Translations under genes and position numbers: made by a program
DNA from: Dolichospermum flos-aquae CCAP 1403/13F
GTDB taxonomy: Bacteria; Cyanobacteriota; Cyanobacteriia; Cyanobacteriales; Nostocaceae
Assembly (NCBI RefSeq): GCF_012516395.1
Contig: NZ_CP051206.1
Span: forward strand, 3,516,501-3,580,500
Reading direction: 5' to 3'
DNA length: 64,000 bases
The notes under the pieces: model-generated
Database searches by the model: none
What the model saw: only the letters and a program-made list of their open reading frames with translations
What the model was told of the DNA's origin: nothing
In this document: positions 1 to 8,608 of the stretch, in pieces
Layout of the letters: each line of letters opens with the position of its first letter
Numbering within the stretch: position 1 is the stretch's first letter

Positions 1-1
1 T

Positions 2-1411
2 GCTACCCAAATCGGTTTAACAGCTACACCCAAGGAAACTAAAGAGGTTTCTAATATAGATTATTTTGGCCAACCCATTTATACTTATTCTTTGAAACAA
101 GGGATAGAAGATGGATTTTTAGCCCCTTATAAAGTTGTCAGAATTGACATTGATAAAGACTTAGAAGGCTGGCAACCAGCACCGGGAGAATTAGATAAAT
201 ATCATCAATTAATTGATGATAAACTTTACACCCAAAAAGACATTAACCGCACATTAATATTAGAAAATCGAGATATTTTAGTAGCGAAAAAAATTACCGA
301 ATTTCTCAAAGCTACCAACCGTTTTGATAAAACCATTGTTTTCTGTGAAGATATAGACCACGCCGAAAGAATGCGCTGTGCCTTAATTAATGAAAATAGT
401 GATTTAGTTTCCCAAAATCGTAAATATATTATGCGAATTACGGGAGATGATGAACAGGGAAAAGCAGAATTAGATAATTTCATTTTACCAGAAAGTCCCT
501 ATCCAGTGATTGTGACGACATCTAAATTAATGACTACAGGAATAGATGCCCAAACCTGTAAATTAATTGTTTTAGATAAAAATATTGGTTCAATGACTGA
601 GTTTAAACAAATCATTGGTAGAGGGACAAGAATTAATGAAGAATTTGATAAAACATATTTCACAATTATAGATTTCAAAAAAGCTACTAAAAAGTTTAAT
701 GATGAAGATTTTGATGGCAAACCTGTACAAATATATGAGCCAAAAACAGGGGAATCTCCTGTACCTCCAGATGATGATAATGGTAGTACAGATAATGGAG
801 ACAGTAGAGATAATATTGATGATTTACCAGAAAAAACAGGACAAAAGCGAGTTAAATTTGTACCTGTAGGTGTGGATGCTGCAATAGTTTCTGAAAGGAC
901 TCTTTATTATGGTAAAGATGGTAAATTAATCACCGAATCTATTAAGGACTATACCCGGAAAACTGTCCAACAAGAATTTACGACTTTAGATAAATTTCTC
1001 CGTCGTTGGAATGCAGCAGCACAGAAACAAGCTATTATTCAAGAATTGCATGAACAGGGAATTTTATTAGAAGCATTAGCACAAGAAGTGGGGAAAGATT
1101 TTGATCCTTTTGATTTAATTTGTCATGTGGCTTTTGACAAACCGGCTTTAAGTCGGAAAGAAAGGGCGAAAAAGGTGCGTCAGCGTGATTATTTTCATCA
1201 ATATAGTGAAAAAGCCCGTGCGGTTTTAGATGCACTTTTAGATAAATATGCAGATGAGGGAATTGAAAATATTGAAAATATAAATGATTTAAAAGTGCAA
1301 CCGTTTGATAAAATAGGTACACCTATAGAAATTGTCAAATTATTTGGTAATAAACAAAAATATTTAGAAGCATTACAGGAGTTAAAAAATCAACTTTATA
1401 TGGCATCATGA
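2..1411 (+). CDS. hsdR: Type I restriction enzyme R subunit (HsdR), 3' part
   Basis: The frame is open from the left window edge, so the first ATG-like codon at 92 is not the start. The visible part begins in the helicase core: a TATP motif (helicase motif III, residues 7-10), then the IDYFGQPIYTYSLKQGI stretch typical of type I R subunits. The second RecA-like domain follows with VIVTTSKLMTTGID and IIGRGTRI (motifs V and VI). An acidic linker (PPDDDNGSTDNGD) leads to the C-terminal helical domain that contacts the methylase. R subunits translocate DNA with ATP and cut unmethylated DNA. The N-terminal nuclease and Walker A lie outside the window. A 449-bp repeat-filled gap separates it from hsdM. 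Confidence 0.93.
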   Translation, partial: ATQIGLTATPKETKEVSNIDYFGQPIYTYSLKQGIEDGFLAPYKVVRIDIDKDLEGWQPAPGELDKYHQLIDDKLYTQKDINRTLILENRDILVAKKITEFLKATNRFDKTIVFCEDIDHAERMRCALINENSDLVSQNRKYIMRITGDDEQGKAELDNFILPESPYPVIVTTSKLMTTGIDAQTCKLIVLDKNIGSMTEFKQIIGRGTRINEEFDKTYFTIIDFKKATKKFNDEDFDGKPVQIYEPKTGESPVPPDDDNGSTDNGDSRDNIDDLPEKTGQKRVKFVPVGVDAAIVSERTLYYGKDGKLITESIKDYTRKTVQQEFTTLDKFLRRWNAAAQKQAIIQELHEQGILLEALAQEVGKDFDPFDLICHVAFDKPALSRKERAKKVRQRDYFHQYSEKARAVLDALLDKYADEGIENIENINDLKVQPFDKIGTPIEIVKLFGNKQKYLEALQELKNQLYMAS

Positions 1412-1454
1412 AATATGAATTACTGAATATATCTGTGTAGTTATCTGTTAGTTT

Positions 1455-1800
1455 CCACACCCGCCCAGAAATGAATTTCCGGGCTAATAGCTAAAGTAAA
1501 CTAAAGTTTACTCAAAGATTCTCAGGTTATTTAGTCATCAAAAGACAACTTTTGCTATGAGACTGGGAATATGGCTAACGCCACGCTGCGCTATCATTCC
1601 CAGGCGGGCTATTTCTCGTTCCCATACTCTGTATGGGAATGAATTTTAGAAGGCTCTGCCTTCAATGATACTAGAGGTAGAACCTCTTGATAGCATTCCC
1701 AGTCAGAGACTGGGAACGAGATAATAAATAAAACAAAAAAATAGTCGGTTTTAACCGACTTTAGCTTTGAGACGGGGAATTTATTCCCCGGCTGGCTGAC
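1455..1800. repeat. Palindromic repeat modules between hsdR and hsdM
   Basis: The 449-bp gap holds a chain of short imperfect palindromes: GGAAATTCATTT-type stems, AGTAAACTAAAGTTTACT, GGGAAT...ATTCCC, AGTCGGTTTTAACCGACT and GGGGAATTTATTCCCC. The same modules make up the interior of the long TIR elements at 11046, 22803 and 33255, mostly in the opposite orientation, but the TIR ends are absent here. I read it as a truncated or rearranged relative of that element. No gene is visible in it. Confidence 0.7.
1571..1593 (-). repeat. 23-nt very small dispersed repeat
   Basis: A 23-nt insert (minus strand reads TAGCGCAGCGTGG...AGCCAT) splits the palindrome GGGAATGA/ATTCCC. Two further copies at 18144 and 33320 sit at the same kind of TGA|AT junction. 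Uninterrupted versions of the host palindrome exist at 11100. Size and behaviour match the small dispersed repeats known from Nostoc genomes. Confidence 0.75.
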
Positions 1801-1860
1801 TGGCTGACTCAAGTATCTGGCATAATAGCCAATAGTGCATAACTCTATCTCTATCAACAA

Positions 1861-3309
1861 ATGTCAATCAGTACCACAATTAAAACTATTCAAGACATCA
1901 TGCGTAAAGATGCGGGTGTGGATGGTGATGCCCAACGCATTAGTCAATTAGTATGGATGATTTTTCTCAAGATTTTTGACGACAGAGAAGAAGAATATGA
2001 ACTGTTAGATGATGATTACCATTCTCCCATTCCAGAGGCTTTAAGGTGGCGGAATTGGGCTACAGACTCGGAAGGAATGACGGGGGATACTTTACTTGAT
2101 TTTGTGGATAATGTTTTATTCAAAACTCTAAAAGACGCGAATACCTATCAAGATAAAAACCCTCGCGGGTTTGTTATTAAGGCGGTATTTGAGGATGCCT
2201 ATAATTATATGAAAAATGGCACTCTTATCCGGCAAGTAATTAATAAATTAAATGAAATTGATTTTAATAGTTCCCAAGATAGGCATTTATTTGGCGATAT
2301 TTATGAACAAATACTTCGTGATTTACAAAGCGCGGGTAATGCTGGAGAATATTACACTCCCCGTGCTGTAACTCAGTTTATGGTGGATATGATTGACCCT
2401 AAATTGGGAGAAAGAATTTTAGATCCGGCTTGCGGTACGGGAGGATTTTTAACTTGTGCTTTAGAACATATTAAAAATAAATATGTAAAGACTTCAGATG
2501 ATAGCGAAAAATTACATAAGTTAATTAGAGGTGTGGAGAAAAAACCCCTACCTCATTTATTGTGTATGACGAATATGTTATTGCATGGTGTGGAAGTTCC
2601 AGCGATAAGTCATGATAATACTTTATCTCGACCTTTGCGAGATTATAAACCCAGTGATAGGGTAAATGTAATTATTACTAATCCGCCTTTTGGTGGTATG
2701 GAAGAAGATGGAATTGAGTCTGGTTTTCCGGCTACTTTCCGTACTAAAGAAACGGCTGATTTATTTTTATTATTGATTAGTCATTTATTACAAGATGGGG
2801 GACGGGGTGGTATTGTTTTACCAGATGGAACTTTATTTGGTGAAGGTGTGAAAACCCGCATTAAAGAAAAGTTGTTGGAGGAATGTAATTTACATACTAT
2901 TGTTCGTTTACCGAATGGGGTTTTTAGTCCTTATACTGGCATTAAAACTAATTTATTATTCTTTACTAAAGGTCAACCTACTCAAGAGATTTGGTATTAT
3001 GAACACCCCTATCCACCGGGTTATAAGTCCTACTCGAAAACTAAGCCCATTAGGATTGAAGAATTTGCACCGGAGAAGGCTTGGTGGGACAATAGAATAG
3101 AATCTGAATTTGCTTGGAAAGTTCCTATTCAGGTGATTAAGGATAATGGCTATAATTTAGATATTAAAAATCCGCACACGGTTGATTTTGAACATCGAGA
3201 TGTGGAGGAAATGTTGGAAGAATATGCAAGTCTTTTAGATGATTTGGGTGATACTCGCAATAGTTTAAAACGGGAATTGATGACGGCTTTAGGGGGTGAA
3301 TTTGTATGA
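1861..3309 (+). CDS. hsdM: Type I restriction-modification N6-adenine methyltransferase (HsdM)
   Basis: 482 aa, normal length for HsdM. Residues 1-130 form the helical HsdM_N domain. The SAM-dependent N6-adenine methyltransferase core follows with motif I (DPACGTGGFL, about residue 189) and catalytic motif IV (NPPFGG, about residue 275). It methylates adenine in the site chosen by HsdS and is part of the restriction complex with HsdR. Its last four bases overlap the hsdS start (ATGA), so the two are translationally coupled. The upstream gap may carry its own promoter, which lets modification be expressed apart from hsdR. Confidence 0.97.
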   Translation: MSISTTIKTIQDIMRKDAGVDGDAQRISQLVWMIFLKIFDDREEEYELLDDDYHSPIPEALRWRNWATDSEGMTGDTLLDFVDNVLFKTLKDANTYQDKNPRGFVIKAVFEDAYNYMKNGTLIRQVINKLNEIDFNSSQDRHLFGDIYEQILRDLQSAGNAGEYYTPRAVTQFMVDMIDPKLGERILDPACGTGGFLTCALEHIKNKYVKTSDDSEKLHKLIRGVEKKPLPHLLCMTNMLLHGVEVPAISHDNTLSRPLRDYKPSDRVNVIITNPPFGGMEEDGIESGFPATFRTKETADLFLLLISHLLQDGGRGGIVLPDGTLFGEGVKTRIKEKLLEECNLHTIVRLPNGVFSPYTGIKTNLLFFTKGQPTQEIWYYEHPYPPGYKSYSKTKPIRIEEFAPEKAWWDNRIESEFAWKVPIQVIKDNGYNLDIKNPHTVDFEHRDVEEMLEEYASLLDDLGDTRNSLKRELMTALGGEFV

Positions 3310-5027
3310 AGTTAGAAACGTTTTTTAAACATTTTGATTTGTTGGCTGAAGCCCCTAATGGTGTGCAGAAGTTACGGGAATTGATTTTAGATTTAGCTGT
3401 GAGAGGTAAGTTAGTGACCCAAGATGCAAATGATGAACCTGCGGCGGTTTTGTTGGAGAGAATTAAGAAAGAGAAGGAACGGTTAGTTAAAGATGGAAAT
3501 AATAAACAATCAAAGCCTTTACCGAAAATTACACCAGATGAAATTACATATAAAATACCTAAAAAATGGGAATGGATACGCATAGGTGAAATAGCTTTAA
3601 TACAGGGTGGTAAACGATTACCTAAAGGATCATCATTTTCAATTCAGCCTACTTCACATATTTATATCCAAGTAACTAATATGAAGAATGGAACTATTAT
3701 AGATAATGGACTAAAATATATAGATGATAATGTGTATCAGCCAATAAAAAAATATATTATTGAGCGCGATGATTTATATATTACTATAGCAGGAACTATT
3801 GGACAAGTAGGAGAAGTTCCTGAATTTTTCAATAAAATGAATTTAACAGAAAATGCAGCGAAAATTGTATTTCAAGGGTTAAATAAAAAATATTTTCTTC
3901 TGGTACTTAGTTCTAATATAGTTCAACAGCAATTCAAAGATAAGACCAATCAACAGGCACAACCAAAATTAGCAATCAAACGCATTGCTGATGCTATTAT
4001 TCCCATACCCCCACTCAATGAACAAAAACGCATAGTTACAAAAGTAGATGAATTAATGAAACTGTGCGACGAATTAGAAGCACGTCAAAAAAAGAAACAA
4101 GAAACCCGCATATTAATAAATAATGCAGCTTTAAACAAACTCCTCACTGCTGACACACCAGAGACTTTCACCAAAAATTGGCAACGCATTGGCGATAATT
4201 TTGACCTTCTCTACAGTGCGCCAGAAAATATTGGTAAATTGCGTCAAGCTATTCTCCAACTGGCTGTTATGGGTAAGCTAGTTCCGCAAAATGCAAATGA
4301 TGAACCTGCGGCGGTTTTGTTGGAGAGAATTAAGAAGGAAAAGGAACGGTTAATTAAGGAAGGGAAGGTTAAGAAAGAGAAATCATTAACTGAAATTATA
4401 GCGGATGAATTAGAATATAATATTCCTCAACAATGGGCTTGGTCGAGGTTAACAGATATTTGTGAACTGATTACAGACGGAACGCACCAAACCCCAAATT
4501 ATACAGATACAGGTAGAATTTTTCTATCTGCCCAAAATGTTAAACCATTCCGTTTTATGCCAGAGGTTCATAGATTTGTATCCGAAGCTGATTATCAGGG
4601 TTATATCAAAAGTCGTAAACCTGAATTTGAGGATATTTTACTAACGCGAGTTGGTGCAGGAATTGGAGAAGGTGCTGTTATTGATCAAAAGCTTGACTTT
4701 GCTATTTATGTAAGCGTAGCACTAATTCGACCAGTTAAAAACTTTATAGATCCTTACTACCTTACAATTTGGCTTAACTCACCTAGCGGAACTCATAAGT
4801 CTTCCATAAATACTTATGGAAAAGGAGTTTCACAAGGTAATTTAAATCTAGGACTAATTAGAAAATTTATAGTTTCACTTCCACCATATCAAGAACAAAA
4901 ACGCATAGTTTCCAAAGTAGATAAATTAATGAAACTATGTGATGAACTAGAAAGCAAACTAACACAAACTCAAACAGAGAGCGAAAAAATCATCAACGCT
5001 GCTGTTAAACAATTATTAATGGTGTAG
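3306..5027 (+). CDS. hsdS: Type I restriction-modification specificity subunit (HsdS)
   Basis: 573 aa with the classic two-fold layout. There are two target recognition domains, one from about residue 75 (YKIPKKWEWIRIGEI) and one from about 370 (YNIPQQWAWSRLTDI). Each ends in PPLNEQKRIV / PPYQEQKRIV and a coiled coil (KVDELMKLCDELE / KVDKLMKLCDELE). Each TRD chooses one half of a bipartite DNA site. The stretch in front of each TRD (NDEPAAVLLERIKKEKERL) is repeated and the DNA is nearly identical, at 3424-3488 and 4291-4355. This gives a possible site for TRD exchange. Overlaps hsdM by 4 bp. Confidence 0.96.
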   Translation: MKLETFFKHFDLLAEAPNGVQKLRELILDLAVRGKLVTQDANDEPAAVLLERIKKEKERLVKDGNNKQSKPLPKITPDEITYKIPKKWEWIRIGEIALIQGGKRLPKGSSFSIQPTSHIYIQVTNMKNGTIIDNGLKYIDDNVYQPIKKYIIERDDLYITIAGTIGQVGEVPEFFNKMNLTENAAKIVFQGLNKKYFLLVLSSNIVQQQFKDKTNQQAQPKLAIKRIADAIIPIPPLNEQKRIVTKVDELMKLCDELEARQKKKQETRILINNAALNKLLTADTPETFTKNWQRIGDNFDLLYSAPENIGKLRQAILQLAVMGKLVPQNANDEPAAVLLERIKKEKERLIKEGKVKKEKSLTEIIADELEYNIPQQWAWSRLTDICELITDGTHQTPNYTDTGRIFLSAQNVKPFRFMPEVHRFVSEADYQGYIKSRKPEFEDILLTRVGAGIGEGAVIDQKLDFAIYVSVALIRPVKNFIDPYYLTIWLNSPSGTHKSSINTYGKGVSQGNLNLGLIRKFIVSLPPYQEQKRIVSKVDKLMKLCDELESKLTQTQTESEKIINAAVKQLLMV

Positions 5028-5120
5028 GTTGGGTTGAGGTAGGTTCACGAAGTGTGGCGAAGCCATAACCCAACATTTGGGGGATTTTGTTGGGTTTGGT
5101 CTTCGTTCTACCCAACCTAC
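5024..5120. repeat. Palindromic repeat at the hsdS stop codon
   Basis: GTAGGTTGGGT at 5024 is matched by ACCCAACCTAC ending at 5120, with a second internal stem (CCCAACA / TGTTGGG). The left arm overlaps the hsdS stop codon, so the structure would form at the end of the hsd transcript. It contains a GTGGCGAAGCCAT segment resembling the very small repeats found elsewhere in the window. It may act as a 3' end structure, but there is no T-run. Confidence 0.7.
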
Positions 5121-5220
5121 GAAAATTAAATTAATATTTTATTCCATAAGGGTGGCGGTAGAAGCATTATTTTCTGAAAATTAGTAATATAATAATGAAA
5201 GATATTAAGGAGTTAATGAT

Positions 5221-5307
5221 ATGCAAATAAAACTTAAATCAAAAGTTGATGCAGAAGGTAAATTATTTTTACAACTTCCTCAACGATTAGCTCTAAAAAC
5301 CAATTAA
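5221..5307 (+). pseudogene. Truncated antitoxin-like small ORF
   Basis: A 28-aa ORF with a good ribosome binding site (AAGGAG about 10 nt upstream) starts MQIKLKSKVDAEGKLFLQLP and then stops. The beginning resembles the N-termini of the roughly 75-80-aa cyanobacterial antitoxins that partner PIN toxins; compare the gene at 15776, which starts MKTLDIKVTITNDGKLLV. No toxin gene follows. I interpret it as a decayed antitoxin; it could also be a real micropeptide. Confidence 0.45.
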
Positions 5308-5401
5308 AAAAAGAAAACGTAAGTAAGCAGCGCTTATGCTTAATTAACAATTCTCCAGAAACTATCCTAGCCAACCCACGTCACCATACATATCACATAT
5401 T

Positions 5402-6100
5402 ATGGGCAATCTTATCATGAGTCGTTCTACCCGTTGGCAATCTCGCACCGCTGCACTCATGGCCATAGCCATTACCACTGGTGCAGCTACCCCGTTATTA
5501 TCTTTTAGTCCTGTTCTGGCACAAGGATACAATCTCAATCAATCGCGGACAATTAGTATTCCCGCTAACGTAACTTTACCTGTTACCTACGACAAGGAAA
5601 AAGTTATTGTCAAACCGGGTGAAACATTAGCCCTAACTCTGAAAATAGCTGACAATGTTACTGATAGCAACAGAAATATTTTAATTCCTGCCAATACTGA
5701 AGTGATTGGTGAATTACAACCAGTAATATTAAATACTCGATCTTCTGGGAATAATCAGCAAGGTGTTCGTTTTGTAGCCAGAGAATTAGTATTTCCTTCT
5801 GGACAACGACAACAGATTTTTGCTAATTCCCGAACTATAACCAAAACAGAAACAATTACCAAGGGATCAAGCACTGGACAAATATTAACTGATGCTGCTA
5901 TTGGTGCCGGTGCAGCTAGTGTGATTTCCCTAATTACAGGTAACAAGAAAATTGAAGTTTTAGAGCCTGTAGGTGGTGCAGCAGCGGGTGCTTTAGCTAG
6001 TATCCTATTACGGAAACCAAAAGCTGATGTTTTTGTCCTCAGACCAGAACAAGATCTAGCTATTACCCTGACTTCAAATTTGGTGATCACTCGTCAATAG
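5402..6100 (+). CDS. Secreted/periplasmic hypothetical protein
   Basis: 232 aa with a signal peptide: positively charged start, hydrophobic stretch around residues 17-38, and cleavage likely after VLA in SFSPVLAQG. The mature part is beta-rich (ISIPANVTLPVTYDKEKVIVKPGETLALTLKIA). A glycine/alanine-rich segment follows (ILTDAAIGAGAASVISLITG, then GGAAAGALASILL), which may insert into a membrane. The LIPANTEVIGELQP wording recalls TrbI/VirB10-like or septal-ring attachment annotations in cyanobacteria, but I cannot assign a function. An alternative start at the ATG at 5417 would remove MGNLI. It ends facing the convergent kinase gene. Confidence 0.75.
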   Translation: MGNLIMSRSTRWQSRTAALMAIAITTGAATPLLSFSPVLAQGYNLNQSRTISIPANVTLPVTYDKEKVIVKPGETLALTLKIADNVTDSNRNILIPANTEVIGELQPVILNTRSSGNNQQGVRFVARELVFPSGQRQQIFANSRTITKTETITKGSSTGQILTDAAIGAGAASVISLITGNKKIEVLEPVGGAAAGALASILLRKPKADVFVLRPEQDLAITLTSNLVITRQ

Positions 6101-6103
6101 AGT

Positions 6104-6193
6104 TAAGTAGGTTAGCATTGAAAATCGTCGTTATGGCACTAGGCAAGAGGCAAGAGGCAAGAGTGAAGAGGGTTTGGCCGATTTTACTTTTCG
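6104..6193 (+). repeat. Dispersed repeat, inverted copy at 31321
   Basis: The segment TAGGTTAGCATTGAAAATCG...CACTAGGCAAGAGGCAAGAG...GAAGAGGGTTT...GATTTTACTTTTC is found again, reverse-complemented, at 31321-31434 between modA and modBC. The other copy has an extra insert of about 20 bp (GGTTACTGAGCGAAGTCGAA). Non-coding. Confidence 0.8.
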
Positions 6194-6285
6194 TTACATA
6201 TTACTCTTCGAGAAGCCGCTTCGCGTCTACGGTTTTTTTCCGTTCACCTACTTAATAGTTTTGAAGTTGTGAATTTTATAATACG

Positions 6286-6335
6286 AATAAAGCGATTGTT
6301 TCCCTGAATTATGGGGCAATGTCGCTTTATTTTTA
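6286..6335. terminator. Bidirectional intrinsic terminator
   Basis: Perfect 10-bp stem AATAAAGCGA / TCGCTTTATT with a further inner stem (TTTCCC...GGGGCAA). It is followed by TTTTAT on the + strand and by a T-rich run on the minus strand. It lies between the convergent genes 5402-6100 and 6561-7916. Confidence 0.7.
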
Positions 6336-6357
6336 TGTAAAAACTATTTTTATTCTC

Positions 6358-6526
6358 TAAGAGGTTGTTTGAAAAGTATTATATCAAACCCGTAATCTCC
6401 AAAAACCTAACCCCCCTACCCCCATTCCCTTGCAGGGAAGGGGGGTTTTAAAGCCTCTCCCCTTGCAGGGGAGAGGTTTGGAGAGGGGTCAGTCTATACA
6501 TTCAAAACTTTTCAAACATCCTCTAA
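6358..6526. mobile_element. MITE-like element with 18-20-bp TIRs
   Basis: 169 bp bounded by near-perfect inverted repeats: AGAGGTTGTTTGAAAAGT on the left, and on the right the complement of AGAGGATGTTTGAAAAGTTT. The interior is a G/C-rich imperfect palindrome (CCCCTACCCCC...GGGGAGAGG). No ORF. CTCTAA occurs next to both ends but no clear target duplication is visible. Likely a non-autonomous transposon relic. Confidence 0.65.
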
Positions 6527-6560
6527 GCATATATCCAATTAAATATAAAACTTCTATCAC

Positions 6561-7916
6561 TTAATCAACAGACTGTAGCCAAATTATAAATGTAGTTCCT
6601 GGGATATGCGGTAATGTGATAATTGAGTGAATGGCCGGACTAAAAACCTCTATACTTCCCTGCATTTCTGCTATTAGCTGTTTAGCAATACTAATTCCTA
6701 AACCAGTTCCGGGTATTTCTGTTTTTGCCTGTACACCTCGATAATGTCTTTCTCCAAGATGTTCTAAATCTTCTGGAGGAATACCAGGACCTGTATCACT
6801 AATAGCAATACCTTGTAAATTTCCTTTTTGTTGCCCACATTGGACTAAGATTTTTCCACCGGGGGGAGTATATTTCAAAGCATTATCTATAATATTACTC
6901 AACACTTCTGTTAATGCTTTTTCATTCACTTTTACTAAAGGTAAATAGTGGGAAATTTCCGTAATTAATTGTAAATTTCTTTCTTGGGAAATAGCTTGAG
7001 CCGATATTAATAAAGGTGCTAATAAATCTGCTAGACAACAATCAGTTAATTGTTCTCCTGTTCCTGGCAATAATAATGCAGGTTTAACTGGCTTTTGCAC
7101 ATTTTCATTAATAACAACCTTTGATTCTGGTAGAGGTAGAGGTGCTAAATCTGCTGTATTTAAATCAATAACCTGATCAAATTGTTGCAATAGTTCTTGC
7201 AAGCGATCGCTCTCCCTGACTATACTGGTTGCTACTTCCCGATTAGGATCAACCGGTCGCATTCGCTTAAATAGTAACTTACCAAAGGTGCGGATAGCAG
7301 TTAAAGGGTTACGAAACTGATGCAAAAGATTGTCTAATAAATCCCGTTGTCTCTCTTGCAAAATTTGTTCTTGCTGGAGTTGGTGTTGCAACCAAGCCCG
7401 GCGTTGGTCTAAAATGCAAGCGATCGCTAAAGTTTTGGCAATGCGTTCAATTTCCCCCTCTTCCCGTTGATTCCATTCCCTATCGTCCCTCGCAGTCACC
7501 AATAAGCCCATCATTACACCCTCATAAATCAGGGGTAAAACAATTTGGTTATGACTGAGTAAGTATTCATCCTGTTCATCGTGTAAGTTTTGTTTTTCTG
7601 TTGTTTCCGATTCCACCGACGGATGAGAAGATACAGAAGTCGGTTTTAATAACCTCGGTTGCTGATTTGGGAATGCTAAAACATTAGCAAGCCTTACAGA
7701 ATAGCTATTCTCTGGTTCACCATATTCATTACTAGAATTTAATGCTATAGTCTCTGGATACACCATTACCGGAATTAGTCGCGCCTCACTTATAGGCTTT
7801 TCTACCAGTTCCTGTGTTAAATAAACTACCGTAAAAGATGCCCCCATTCCTTGGGTTAGCAGGGCTATTTGTTCTCGACATAGAGCAAGGAAATCAGAAC
7901 TGGCAGACATTAGCAT
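6561..7916 (-). CDS. GAF-type sensor histidine kinase
   Basis: 451 aa, no membrane segment seen, so probably cytoplasmic. The N-terminal part (about 1-170) looks like a GAF-type sensor. The dimerisation/phosphoacceptor helix carries the H-box at about residue 197 (LLHQFRNPLTAIRTFGKLL). The ATPase domain has the N-box (SNIIDNALKYTPPG), G1 (ISDTGPGIP) and G2 (GTGLGISIAKQL). It should autophosphorylate on His and pass the phosphate to a response regulator. No regulator gene is adjacent, so it is an orphan kinase here. The MLM start allows initiation at either of two close ATGs. Confidence 0.9.
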   Translation of the reverse strand: MLMSASSDFLALCREQIALLTQGMGASFTVVYLTQELVEKPISEARLIPVMVYPETIALNSSNEYGEPENSYSVRLANVLAFPNQQPRLLKPTSVSSHPSVESETTEKQNLHDEQDEYLLSHNQIVLPLIYEGVMMGLLVTARDDREWNQREEGEIERIAKTLAIACILDQRRAWLQHQLQQEQILQERQRDLLDNLLHQFRNPLTAIRTFGKLLFKRMRPVDPNREVATSIVRESDRLQELLQQFDQVIDLNTADLAPLPLPESKVVINENVQKPVKPALLLPGTGEQLTDCCLADLLAPLLISAQAISQERNLQLITEISHYLPLVKVNEKALTEVLSNIIDNALKYTPPGGKILVQCGQQKGNLQGIAISDTGPGIPPEDLEHLGERHYRGVQAKTEIPGTGLGISIAKQLIAEMQGSIEVFSPAIHSIITLPHIPGTTFIIWLQSVD

Positions 7917-7948
7917 GAGTTCAGGAATCTAGGAGGAAGAAAGAATCT

Positions 7949-8008
7949 AGGAGTCACCGAGTCAGGAGTCACCGAGTCAGGAGTCACCGAGTCAGGAGTC
8001 ACCGAGCA
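7949..8008. repeat. 15-bp tandem repeat (four copies)
   Basis: Four head-to-tail copies of AGGAGTCACCGAGTC, the last degenerating at its end, lie upstream of the kinase gene. Tandem simple repeat without coding content. Confidence 0.9.
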
Positions 8009-8024
8009 AGGAAGAAGAAAATTA

Positions 8025-8051
8025 CCCAGTCCCCAGTCCCCAGCCCCCAAT
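8025..8051. repeat. STRR-type heptamer repeat CCCCAGT
   Basis: About four copies of the heptamer CCCCA(G/A)T, including CCCCAGC and CCCCAAT variants. This heptamer class is one of the short tandemly repeated repetitive sequences known in heterocystous cyanobacteria. Confidence 0.8.
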
Positions 8052-8191
8052 CAAGGCCTATAGCTATCTAGTTTAATCTGGTAATGGGGGAAGAGGTAAC
8101 AAGTAATGGCTGAAAAGGCAGCGATTTTTTAATTTTTAATTCTTGATTTTTAATTGTTTTTTCCCCAGTTGTATCAAAACATTAAAAACTA

Positions 8192-8220
8192 TTGATTTTT
8201 TGAGATAGAACTTATATAAT
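8192..8220 (+). promoter_or_regulatory. Sigma70-type promoter for the DUF3155 gene
   Basis: TTGATT at 8192-8197 and TATAAT at 8215-8220 are separated by exactly 17 nt. The -10 box overlaps the ATG at 8219, so that ATG would lie upstream of the predicted transcript start and cannot be the real start codon. Confidence 0.65.
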
Positions 8221-8278
8221 GACGACGGATTTTGTAGCCATAACTACAGTCTATAGCTTGAAACAGGAGGACAATAGG

Positions 8279-8608
8279 TTGGCACGGAGACGTAAGCGGA
8301 AGAGTCGTCGGAGGCAGGAAGGACGGCGCATACTTGAGCATATTCCTCAGTACAGCATTGAAAGTGGCGAAGATAAACCTGTGACAGCAGCAAGAAAATT
8401 TATTCAAGCTGAAGGTATTTTGCCACCCGCGCTGCTACTAGTAAAACGTAATGAACATACAACAGACCGTTATTTCTGGGCGGAAAAAGGTCTGTTTGGC
8501 GCTCAGTACGTAGAAGAGAATCATTTCTTGTTCCCTAGTCTTAGGACTTTAGAATCACCAACAGCACAAGAACCTGTTGCTGTTGCTGTTGCTGTTGCCA
8601 GTAACTAA
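8279..8608 (+). CDS. DUF3155 family conserved cyanobacterial protein
   Basis: 109 aa from a TTG start. I chose TTG at 8279 over the in-frame ATG at 8219 because AGGAGG lies 8 nt upstream (8265-8270), a promoter covers the ATG, and the family begins at the basic ARRRKRKSRRRQEGRR stretch. The core (YSIESGEDKPVTAARKFI, then RYFWAEKGLFGAQYVEENHF) is strongly conserved in cyanobacteria as I recall the family. The Arg/Lys-rich N-terminus suggests nucleic-acid contact, but the function is unknown. The tail is a low-complexity (VA)n repeat. Monocistronic. Confidence 0.85.
   Translation: MARRRKRKSRRRQEGRRILEHIPQYSIESGEDKPVTAARKFIQAEGILPPALLLVKRNEHTTDRYFWAEKGLFGAQYVEENHFLFPSLRTLESPTAQEPVAVAVAVASN

Noticed and set aside
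7949-8008. Possible CRISPR or iteron array
   Set aside because: Four directly joined 15-bp units with no spacers and no replication gene nearby.
8219-8278. N-terminal extension of the DUF3155 protein
   Set aside because: The ATG lies in the -10 box of a good promoter, and a better ribosome site serves the downstream TTG.
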